Assembly (NCBI GenBank): GCA_937975765.1
Contig: CALJUR010000131.1
Location: forward strand, 1 to 5,871
Source of the DNA: an uncultured Myxococcales bacterium
GTDB lineage: Bacteria > Myxococcota_A > UBA9042 > DTJE01
Length of the DNA: 5,871 bases
Reading direction: 5' to 3'
Shown: in pieces, positions 1 through 5,871 of the stretch
Numbering within the stretch: position 1 is the first letter of the stretch
How the letters are laid out: every line of letters starts with the position of its first letter
The notes under the pieces: model-generated
Told to the model about the DNA's origin: nothing
Seen by the model: only the letters and a program-made list of their open reading frames with translations
Databases searched by the model: none
Translations under genes and position numbers: made by a program

Positions 1-2
1 AA

Positions 3-2654
3 ACGGGCCACTCGAAGTTCGAGCGGAAGGCCCGCGAGAAGGCGACGAACACCGGTGAGGAGGAACAGGCCGAGATGGCCTGGATCCGTTCGATCCGACG
101 CCTTCACGGTTCTGAAGTCGGCGCTGGGCGTGTTTCCTTGCAGGTGGATCTGTCGGCCACGCTGTTCGAGGAGCAGGGCTCCGTGAAGAAGCCCGGTAAG
201 GGCGGAAAGCAGGCGACCGAGTTCCGGCCCCGGGATCTGTTCCGGCACACCGCGCTCGTGTATGACCTGGCCGAGGCCATCAAGGACGGCATCGTCAAGA
301 AGCCGATCCTGGAACGCATCGAGGTCCGGGACAAGAAGACGGGCGAGCCCGAACCGCTGGTGCGGGACGGGCAGCCGAACGCCTGGGAGAAATACCGCAA
401 CCTCCTGGTCACTGGCATCCAGCGCTGGCGGAAGGTACAGGAACAACTGCGTGACGAGGGCGACCCACGCAAGCCCATCATGTTCATCCTGTGCAACGAC
501 AAGGACGAGGCCCGCGAGGTGGCGAACTTCCTGCGGTACGGGGACGCCACCGCCGAAGACCTGACGGGCCGTACGCCGACCGGATACGCGGACCCAGAGA
601 CGAAGGAGGTTCTGTTCCTGGATCGGAGCAACGGGGACGTGCAGTCCACGGTCGTCGAGATCCACATCGGCGAGAAGGAGGCCAGGAACGAGAACGAGTG
701 GGAGAAGGTCCGGGGCTCCGTGAACGCCATCGACCGGGACGAGTTCCTGCACGAGGACGAGCGCGGCCAGCGGGTCTATGTCCCGAACCCGTACAACGTC
801 GTCGTCAGCGTGATGATGCTGAAGGAGGGTTGGGATGTCCGGAACGTCAAGGTCGTCGTGCCCCTGCGGCCCTGCGACTCGCGGACACTGACCGAGCAGA
901 CGCTGGGGCGCGGCCTGCGAAAGATGCACCCGCCGATCCTGGACGACGAGGGCGCGGCCGAGATCAAGGACGAGGAGTTGTACGTCATCGAACACCCCTC
1001 GTTCAAGGCGATCCTCGACCAGATCCGGGACATCATCGAGGAGCGCGGGTCCGGCGAGATTGACCACCCGCGCGAGTACGTCGGCATCAAGCGCGTCGAG
1101 GACGAGGCGGCGCTGGACGCGCTGGACGTTCGTCTGGTCCGTTTCGAGGGGATGTCCGAGGAGACGCTCGACTGGCGCAGGCGAGTGGACTTCACCCGGC
1201 TGCCTGGCCTCGGTCCCCGCCTGCCGTGGATGGAACAGATTCCAGCCAGCGACATCAAGACCTGGCTGCGGGACTCGCTGGCCGAAGGCGAGGAGGAGGG
1301 ACTGGAGTTCACGCTGTACGGCACTCCGTCCTACCTCGACTTCGAGAAGGTGCTGGAACACGCCTACGTCCGGCCGATCCTGCGGGACCTGCGGGTGAGC
1401 TTCGCGCACCGGACTGCCCTCAAGGGTGTCGTGCGGGATTTCCTGGAGCAGAAGACGTTCAACCTCCCCGCCGGGATCGTCATCTCGTTCGACCACATCA
1501 TTGCCGCCGGGCAGGCGGCTCTTGCTCTTGGGAACGCGACGCGTCCGCAGGTGGTGCAGGCCGTCCGGGCGACACTCCTGCCTGTGGTCCAGGACGCCAT
1601 CGCAGCGACCCGGGAGTCGGCCAGGGCGCTCATGTCCGAGCGCCACACCAAGGACATCGACTCCTACCAGGCGCTCAAGAAGAACCTTGTCGAGGCACCA
1701 AAGCGCACCGTGTTTGGCCTGGCCGCGATGGACAGCCCGGAGGAGCGGCGCCTGGCCCTGATGCTCGACGGCGCGAAGGACGTGTCCGGCTGGGTGTACA
1801 ACCACCGGTCCGGTGTGGGGTACTCGATCCCCTACGCCTGGCAGGGCACGCCCGCGAACTACTTCCCGGACTTCATCGTGCGGGCGAAGATCGGGGAGGT
1901 CTTCCACAACGTCATCATCGAGGTGAAGGGGCGTCTCGACGGGAGGGACAAGGAGAAGGCTCGGGTTGGACGGACCTACTGCGAACTGCTGACCCAGCAC
2001 GACCGCGAGCCTTGGCATTACCTCCTCCTGATCGAGAACACGGCCATCAACAGGGCGGACATCACTTGGTGGGAGCAGCGGAGCGTTCGGGAGGTCCGGC
2101 ATCTCCTCGCGCACCACGAGACCATGCCGATGTTGCCTGATGAAGGGGCGTTGTTCGCGAAGCCCGTGTTGGCCGTGCTGGACGATGTGCCGCAGCAGGA
2201 CCACTTCACGGAGGCCGTGCCCGTGTTCGACCTGGAGGCTGCCTGCGGCGCGTTCTCGGACGGACAGGTGCCCGCCTGCGTGGGCTGGGCGAAGCCAAAG
2301 ACCGACCGGCGGCTGCACTCGGCGATGTTCGTGGCGAAGGTCGCGGGCCGGTCGATGGAGCCGCACATCCCGGACGGCGCATGGGGGCTGTTCCGGTCGT
2401 ACTCGGTGGGGGCGGCTCCGGCGGCATCTGCCCTCGACGGCAAGCGGGTCGTGGTGCAACTGCATGAGGTTTCCGATCCCGAGACGGGCGGGCGGTACAC
2501 CCTGAAGCGCTGGACCGTCGCGAAGTGGACCTCCGCAGGAGCCGTTGAAGTGGTGTCGCTACGCCCGGACAATCCCGGGTTTGAGCCCATCCCGTTGACG
2601 GCGGCCAGCGGCGACCTGAGGGTGGTAGCGGAGTTCCTGGAGGTCGTGGGGTAG
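3..2654 (+). CDS. Type III restriction-like helicase-nuclease with C-terminal S24 (LexA/UmuD-like) domain, 5' partial
   Basis: An ATP-driven DNA translocase/endonuclease of the Res type, probably acting on foreign DNA in the cytoplasm. The frame is open from the window edge, so the N-terminus, with the Walker A and DEAD/DEAH motifs, is missing. 883 residues are visible. In order: helicase motif III SAT (153-161); the start of the second RecA-like domain (FILCNDKDEA, from 486); motif V LKEGWDV (819-839); motif VI QTLGRGLR (897-920); a PD-(D/E)XK core with PD (1866-1871) and EVK (1920-1928); and an S24 peptidase-like domain (about 2205-2651) with GRSMEP, Ser at 2352-2354 and YTLKRW, Lys at 2505-2507. 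A Cys-Gly pair (2244-2249) lies 35 residues before that Ser. The ATG at 75 has a GAGGAGGA 10 bases upstream but is probably internal, because motifs I and II must lie before it. The helicase and nuclease calls are firm. The S24 call rests on the whole-domain pattern. The exact family name is unknown to me; it may be among proteins labelled 'type III restriction endonuclease subunit R'. No partner methyltransferase is in the window. Confidence 0.92.
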   Translation, partial: TGHSKFERKAREKATNTGEEEQAEMAWIRSIRRLHGSEVGAGRVSLQVDLSATLFEEQGSVKKPGKGGKQATEFRPRDLFRHTALVYDLAEAIKDGIVKKPILERIEVRDKKTGEPEPLVRDGQPNAWEKYRNLLVTGIQRWRKVQEQLRDEGDPRKPIMFILCNDKDEAREVANFLRYGDATAEDLTGRTPTGYADPETKEVLFLDRSNGDVQSTVVEIHIGEKEARNENEWEKVRGSVNAIDRDEFLHEDERGQRVYVPNPYNVVVSVMMLKEGWDVRNVKVVVPLRPCDSRTLTEQTLGRGLRKMHPPILDDEGAAEIKDEELYVIEHPSFKAILDQIRDIIEERGSGEIDHPREYVGIKRVEDEAALDALDVRLVRFEGMSEETLDWRRRVDFTRLPGLGPRLPWMEQIPASDIKTWLRDSLAEGEEEGLEFTLYGTPSYLDFEKVLEHAYVRPILRDLRVSFAHRTALKGVVRDFLEQKTFNLPAGIVISFDHIIAAGQAALALGNATRPQVVQAVRATLLPVVQDAIAATRESARALMSERHTKDIDSYQALKKNLVEAPKRTVFGLAAMDSPEERRLALMLDGAKDVSGWVYNHRSGVGYSIPYAWQGTPANYFPDFIVRAKIGEVFHNVIIEVKGRLDGRDKEKARVGRTYCELLTQHDREPWHYLLLIENTAINRADITWWEQRSVREVRHLLAHHETMPMLPDEGALFAKPVLAVLDDVPQQDHFTEAVPVFDLEAACGAFSDGQVPACVGWAKPKTDRRLHSAMFVAKVAGRSMEPHIPDGAWGLFRSYSVGAAPAASALDGKRVVVQLHEVSDPETGGRYTLKRWTVAKWTSAGAVEVVSLRPDNPGFEPIPLTAASGDLRVVAEFLEVVG

Positions 2655-2658
2655 TTGC

Positions 2659-2662
2659 GGAG
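2659..2662 (+). promoter_or_regulatory. Ribosome binding site for the second nuclease gene
   Basis: GGAG lies 7 bases before the ATG at 2670. This decides the start: a TTG at 2655 directly follows the stop of the upstream gene and is in frame, but it has no separate ribosome binding site and would overlap this one. Confidence 0.6.
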
Positions 2663-2669
2663 CCGGACG

Positions 2670-3947
2670 ATGAGGGTTATCGAGCACCTGTTCGCCGAAG
2701 GTGATCTTGGTGCCGTTCTTGCGGCCCGTGAACTCGATGTGGTTCGCGAGATCGAGCACCTCGGGGCAGAGCGAATCCTGAACACTTCCACGGATTCGCT
2801 CTGTGACTGGCTCTACGATAGGTTTGTCGTTGAGAATCCGGTGATCCGGGAAGACCAGATCTCCCAGGAGCACGTCGAGACCCGGGTCGATGTCCGATAT
2901 GAACCGCACAGGATCTTCATCGACAGGTCCCAACCATGCTTGGTGTCCGGGACAGACTGGATCTTCCATATCCCCTTCACGGGAGACGCGGCATTCTTCA
3001 AGTACAGTCCCGGGGCATTCCTGACCTTGCCGAATGGCAGCCTTCAGAAAGGTGAGGTGCTGGTTGCGATCACACGTACGGACCATGACGCGGAAGCAGT
3101 GTTGCGCGAATTCAGGCAGGAACTGGAGAAGATCAAGACCGCACTCAATGGGGTGGCGTCGTCGGCCGAGGTCTTCAACTGCGAACTGCGGCGCAAGGCT
3201 GGCGTCCTCATCGAGACCCGTCGACGTAAACTGTTAGCCGACCGTAGCATGGAGGCCAGCATTGGGTTCCCGGTCCACCGTCGTCCAAGTGCGGACGCGG
3301 TGCTCCCTGTTCCCGTGACCAAGAAGACCATCGGGCCCCTTGCCGGTGTTCCCCCAAGCGGCCCCGCGTTCGTCCCGGAGCCTGCGATCGAGGCCGCGAT
3401 CTACGAAGAGATCCTGGATACCTTGCGGAACATGGCCGTCGCCATGGAACGCAGCCCATCAACATTCGTGGGTCTTCAGGAAGAGCAGATCCGGGACTTT
3501 TTTCTCGTCACACTGAACGGCAGTTTCAAGGGAGCCGCGACCGGGGAAACCTTCAACAAGCAGGGCAAGACGGACATCCTGATCCGCAAGGAGGATAGGA
3601 ACCTCTTCATCGCAGAGTGCAAGGTCTGGCGAGGCCCCAAGGTGTTCGCGGACACCATCGACCAGATCCTGCGGTACACGCAGTGGCGGGACTGCAAACT
3701 GGCCATCTTGGTCTTCAACACCAACAAAGACTTCACCACCGTGCTGGAGAAGATCCGGGAAGTCACTCGGGCGCACCCCAATTTCTGTCGAGAAGCAGCC
3801 TACGGCGACCAGACCTCCTTCCGCTGTCAGGTGCGTCACCCCGACGACGAGCGCAGGGAAATGAGCCTGACGATCCTAGCGTTCGAAGTGCCTGTGCCCG
3901 GCGACCTGGCACCCACTTGCGAACCCGAATCCGCGCCGTCAGCCTGA
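2670..3947 (+). CDS. Uncharacterised protein with C-terminal PD-(D/E)XK nuclease-like domain
   Basis: 425 residues, and I do not recognise the family by name. The C-terminal part carries a PD-(D/E)XK nuclease signature: a helix with Glu (E271, in LQEEQIRDFF), then GKTD with D302, then IAECK with E316 and K318, followed by a helix and strand pattern (residues about 330-355, ending LAILVFNT) typical of this fold. In the family the D, E and K bind metal and cut DNA or RNA, so a nuclease role is a reasonable inference. The N-terminal part (1-135) is of unknown fold. A charged helical stretch (about 141-188) links it to a proline-rich spacer (about 195-235). There is no signal peptide or membrane segment. 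The gene starts 15 bases after the Res-like gene stops, so the two are probably co-transcribed and may act together. It uses more A/T-ending codons than the gene before it. It could instead be an independent defence nuclease or a DNA-binding accessory subunit. Confidence 0.85.
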   Translation: MRVIEHLFAEGDLGAVLAARELDVVREIEHLGAERILNTSTDSLCDWLYDRFVVENPVIREDQISQEHVETRVDVRYEPHRIFIDRSQPCLVSGTDWIFHIPFTGDAAFFKYSPGAFLTLPNGSLQKGEVLVAITRTDHDAEAVLREFRQELEKIKTALNGVASSAEVFNCELRRKAGVLIETRRRKLLADRSMEASIGFPVHRRPSADAVLPVPVTKKTIGPLAGVPPSGPAFVPEPAIEAAIYEEILDTLRNMAVAMERSPSTFVGLQEEQIRDFFLVTLNGSFKGAATGETFNKQGKTDILIRKEDRNLFIAECKVWRGPKVFADTIDQILRYTQWRDCKLAILVFNTNKDFTTVLEKIREVTRAHPNFCREAAYGDQTSFRCQVRHPDDERREMSLTILAFEVPVPGDLAPTCEPESAPSA

Positions 3948-4094
3948 CGCCGATGTGGCTAGTCCGGCCTCCGCTAGTCCCCGTGTAGCCCTTTCCTGTC
4001 GGCCCGGGTGTCCGTGCGAGTCCGGAATCGCCATCGGCCCTGTCGGGGTGCAATTGCAGGCTCGGGAGGTGCTAACCGCGAACGGGTTGACAGG

Positions 4095-5279
4095 CTACTC
4101 GGCGGTGGGAGTCTTCGCGGCCTGCGGCATGAGGTTCATCAGGGCCTCGCATTCCAAGTTCGTGAGCGGGCAACTGCCAGCGGGGTTTGTCACCAGCACA
4201 GCGAAGTAGTGGTTCAACCCGTCATGGGAGCCGACGGCCGCTCGGAAGGACTGGCCGTCGAACCGCCGGACGCCTTCGCTCCCCTGCTGGCTCCACTCCT
4301 CGTAGTCGAGGACCGCGCTGATCGCAGGTGATCTCCCAAGCCCGTTGCTGATCGAGGCAGCCACTAGTCTTGCGGTGTGGTGGGGATCCTGGTCATCTAG
4401 TCCGCAGAACAACGCGTTGTTCTGTATCAGCAGAAGCGTCGGACCTCCTCCCGCGAGTTGCCTGGCCTTCTCTGGAATCCGTCCCTGAATCCTCTTGGCA
4501 TCGGTCCGCTCATTGATCGTGGAGTAGCGTTCCACCACCGGGCCGCGAGTCACTCGCACGGGCCAGAAACCATCTGAACCGGGGCGGAACTTGGCGGTGG
4601 CGTACCCGGGGAGGTGTTCGCTCCCCTGAATCCCTTGCCGGGCCAATCGCATCATCGAGGCCTTCAGGCCCTCCAGCCCTCGTTTAGCCTCATCGATGGT
4701 GATTTCCTCGAACTCGACAGTTACGACGCCTGCTCCTGCGAACTGCGCCTCCGCGAACCACTTGTTCAGATCTCGCTCAAGGGCGTGCGAATCCTGCACG
4801 GCCTGCGGTTCGTGGAGGACGGTGCACTCCACATTCACCCAGCGGTCAACGAGCCACGTTCGGAGGTCTGGCCTTTGTCCGAGTCCTGGCGTCGGGCGGA
4901 TGAACTCGGTCTGATGTCCACTGCGAAACAGCGCGCTAGCGAACGTGATCATCTGGGTAGCACTGAGGAAGTTCTCCCAACGGGGGCCTGCTAGGTCGTG
5001 GATGATCAGGTCCAGGTTGACCATGCCTTCGAGCGACTTGAGCAACCTGTGAAGGCGGATGCACTCAAGCGGTTCGCCGCAGAATGAACAGACGAAGCGG
5101 GTCGCTAGGGGACGGCCAGTTGCCCGTTCTTGCCAGTCCTCGCCGAGCAGGCTCCTGAAGTAGCGGACAGCAGCATGCCCCTCGGTGCGCTCGTCGCCGG
5201 ACATCTCGGGTGTCCGGTCGATCCACTCGTCCGCCCACGACCAACTGAATCCGGAGAACGTCGCTGCGGAATCCGTCAC
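4095..5279 (-). CDS. Uncharacterised protein with Cys/His cluster and degenerate PD-(D/E)XK-like core
   Basis: 394 residues, no named family recognised. Residues 64-77 read C-x2-C-x5-C-x3-H, a possible single zinc site. Residues 108-155 follow the common core of restriction-like hypothetical proteins: a helix (MITFASALFRSG), a strand, RPD (D138), then VNVECT (E151). Thr stands where Lys is usual in the D...E-x-K motif, so catalysis is uncertain. A later segment (about 262-288: IQGRIPEKARQLAGGGPTLLLIQ) resembles the 'KI..KA.QL...PNLLVI' stretch I associate with such proteins. This is recall of a pattern, not a search result. The start is GTG at 5279; an in-frame stop at 5306-5304 leaves no alternative start further upstream. 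The ribosome binding site is weak (AGGG only 2 bases away). The gene converges with the second nuclease gene and lies 87 bases downstream of the RAMA-like gene on the same strand. A nuclease or nucleic-acid-binding role is inference only. Confidence 0.8.
   Translation of the reverse strand: MTDSAATFSGFSWSWADEWIDRTPEMSGDERTEGHAAVRYFRSLLGEDWQERATGRPLATRFVCSFCGEPLECIRLHRLLKSLEGMVNLDLIIHDLAGPRWENFLSATQMITFASALFRSGHQTEFIRPTPGLGQRPDLRTWLVDRWVNVECTVLHEPQAVQDSHALERDLNKWFAEAQFAGAGVVTVEFEEITIDEAKRGLEGLKASMMRLARQGIQGSEHLPGYATAKFRPGSDGFWPVRVTRGPVVERYSTINERTDAKRIQGRIPEKARQLAGGGPTLLLIQNNALFCGLDDQDPHHTARLVAASISNGLGRSPAISAVLDYEEWSQQGSEGVRRFDGQSFRAAVGSHDGLNHYFAVLVTNPAGSCPLTNLECEALMNLMPQAAKTPTAE
4405..4424. 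repeat. Perfect 20-bp palindrome inside a coding region
   Basis: The bases CAGAACAACGCGTTGTTCTG read the same on both strands and are centred between 4414 and 4415. On the - strand they lie within the codons for IQNNALF of the 394-residue protein. A palindrome this long is not expected often by chance in a window this size. It may be an operator-like or protein-binding site, or coincidence of codon choice. It is not an actinobacterial LexA box, which needs GAAC-N4-GTTC; here the spacing is eight. Confidence 0.5.
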
Positions 5280-5309
5280 GACCCTGCACTCGGTGGGGGA
5301 CGGTCAGTG

Positions 5310-5338
5310 AGTATCCTTGACGCAGTGACTGGCATCAA
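5310..5338 (-). promoter_or_regulatory. Possible sigma-70-type promoter for the 394-residue protein
   Basis: On the - strand, TTGATG (5338-5333) and GATACT (5315-5310) are separated by 17 bases, which is the preferred spacing. Each hexamer matches the consensus at four of six positions. Transcription would begin near 5303, giving a leader of about 24 bases before the GTG at 5279. This would let the downstream gene be expressed separately from the RAMA-like gene. It is prediction only. Confidence 0.4.
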
Positions 5339-5366
5339 GTGGCGACCGCAGGACCGGGCGGCGGGT

Positions 5367-5813
5367 CTACTCGGTGGCGGGGGGCTCGGACGTGCCAGCC
5401 TCTGTGGCCGTGGCGTCCAGCAGGGCTTTGCGGGCCCCGTCCAGAGCGGCTTCGATCTTCACGGCACGGGCCTGGGCCCGGTCGCGCTGCACCTGCAACT
5501 TCGCGACCAACGCCGTCAGGGTGCCGGTGGTCGACCGCTTGCCGGGCCGGGTGGCCGGGGTGCCGACCCTGAACCACGCAAACCCATTCACCGGCGCGTG
5601 GCGGTCCCCGGTGGCCAGCGCCGCCCTGGCGCATGCCGTCAGGCTCCCCGCGCCCGCCAGGATGACCTGGCCGTCGAGCGTGACGTCGAACCGGCCGGTG
5701 TCGTGCTCGGTGACCGTGACCTCGTGGCCCCGCCACTTCTTGGTGATCGGGACACCCTGCGGGGGCAGGCGCAGGTCGCGCGCCGCGGCCGGCGCGCGCT
5801 TGCGCGCCGCCAT
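5367..5813 (-). CDS. Small RAMA/DUF2924-like domain protein with helical tail
   Basis: 148 residues from ATG at 5813, with a basic N-terminus (MAARKRAP). Residues 14-84 show the pattern LRLPPQG.PI...WRG....V, then LDG...AG.GSLTACARAALATG, then VNGFAWFRVG. This is the layout of RAMA/DUF2924-type domains (G-x-x-Y/W-x-G, a 'SLSA-A' helix, and NG-W/F-x-F/W), which accompany DNA methylases and restriction enzymes and probably bind DNA. The match is from memory. Residues 98-133 form a charged helix, likely a coiled coil (LVAKLQVQRDRAQARAVKIEAALDGARKALL), which could support dimerisation. The tail is acidic and Thr/Pro-rich. The true start is uncertain: only 8 genomic bases remain before the adapter, and the frame stays open through them, so the protein could begin further upstream. 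It is the most G+C-rich gene here. It lies upstream of the 394-residue protein on the same strand and may form a two-gene unit with it. Confidence 0.7.
   Translation of the reverse strand: MAARKRAPAAARDLRLPPQGVPITKKWRGHEVTVTEHDTGRFDVTLDGQVILAGAGSLTACARAALATGDRHAPVNGFAWFRVGTPATRPGKRSTTGTLTALVAKLQVQRDRAQARAVKIEAALDGARKALLDATATEAGTSEPPATE
5778..5808. repeat. Overlapping G+C-only inverted repeats with a shared arm
   Basis: Three 7-base arms: GCGCGCC (5778-5784), GGCGCGC (5791-5797) and GCGCGCC (5802-5808). The middle arm can pair with either neighbour, giving two mutually exclusive stems with loops of 6 and 4 bases. They span the first codons of the RAMA-like gene, just after its ATG on the - strand. 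They could slow translation initiation or polymerases, or may only reflect Ala/Arg codons in very G+C-rich DNA. Confidence 0.5.
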
Positions 5814-5821
5814 GGCGTCCG

Positions 5822-5871
5822 AGATCGGAAGAGCGTCGTGTAGGGAAAGAGTGTAGGTCTCGGTGGGCGGC
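5822..5871. other. Illumina TruSeq adapter read-through (not genomic)
   Basis: The segment begins AGATCGGAAGAGC and continues as the reverse complement of the Illumina TruSeq universal adapter. The first 33 bases (5822-5854) match without error as I recall that sequence. The last 17 bases have three mismatches (5857, 5867, 5870), as expected of low-quality read ends. Translation gives the contaminant peptide IGRASCRERV seen in many databases. Biological sequence therefore ends at about 5821, and no gene should be called across this point. Confidence 0.97.

Noticed and set aside
104..730. Long - strand open frames opposite the first gene (for example 104-730, 776-1324, 2018-2791)
   Set aside because: They are antisense shadows, rich in Ser/Arg as expected from reversed G+C-rich codons, and the + strand frame carries clear helicase and nuclease motifs.
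3948..4094. Terminator or element in the convergent gap: direct repeats GCTAGTCC (3958-3965, 3973-3980) and CCTGTCGG (3995-4002, 4039-4046), palindrome TGCAATTGCA (4049-4058), distant arms at 3949-3959 and 4030-4038
   Set aside because: The repeats are short, the distant stem has a bulge and encloses 70 bases, and there is no compact stem followed by a T run. I see no supported terminator.
3955..4331. Short + strand open frames after the second nuclease gene
   Set aside because: They overlap the 394-residue - strand gene antisense, show no recognisable domain, and have no convincing ribosome binding site.
3..5821. LexA (SOS) box that would link the S24 fusion to DNA damage
   Set aside because: I scanned for GAAC-N4-GTTC and found none. 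GAAC...GTTC at about 991-1005 has seven bases between the halves and lies inside a gene. The promoter of the first gene is outside the window.
5130..5856. Open frames on the + strand (5130-5843 and 5374-5856)
   Set aside because: They run antisense to the RAMA-like gene, have low-complexity Gly/Arg/Pro content, and end inside adapter sequence.

Overview
The window looks like the end of a short draft contig from a high-G+C bacterium, most likely an actinomycete of the Streptomyces type. The base composition, the G/C-ending codons (strongest in the first and last genes) and the GTG start of one gene support this. The middle two genes use visibly more A/T-ending codons, as accessory (defence-island) DNA in actinomycetes often does. 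The last 50 bases are not genomic. They are read-through into an Illumina sequencing adapter, so the real sequence stops at about 5821.

Layout: two genes on the + strand (3-2654 and 2670-3947) converge on two genes on the - strand (5279-4095 and 5813-5367). The first is the 3' part of a type III restriction-type (Res-like) superfamily 2 helicase with a PD-(D/E)XK nuclease domain. It carries an unexpected C-terminal LexA/UmuD-like (S24) peptidase domain, and its N-terminus lies outside the window. The second starts 15 bases later, so it is almost certainly in the same transcript, and encodes an uncharacterised protein with a second PD-(D/E)XK-type nuclease motif (D-x13-E-C-K).

On the opposite strand, a small protein with a RAMA/DUF2924-like domain and a helical tail is followed by a 394-residue uncharacterised protein. 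That protein has a Cys/His cluster and a degenerate PD-(D/E)XK-like core (PD...ECT). A plausible promoter lies between these two genes. The convergent gap, 3948-4094, holds no gene and no canonical terminator.

Taken together this reads as a restriction or anti-phage defence region with three nuclease-fold proteins. The most notable point is the S24 domain on the restriction-type helicase. It keeps the Ser/Lys dyad and has a Cys-Gly pair exactly 35 residues before the Ser, the same spacing as the self-cleavage site of UmuD. This suggests, but does not prove, that the enzyme could be cut or switched by a DNA-damage-type signal. No methyltransferase, tRNA, rRNA, CRISPR array or transposon is visible.
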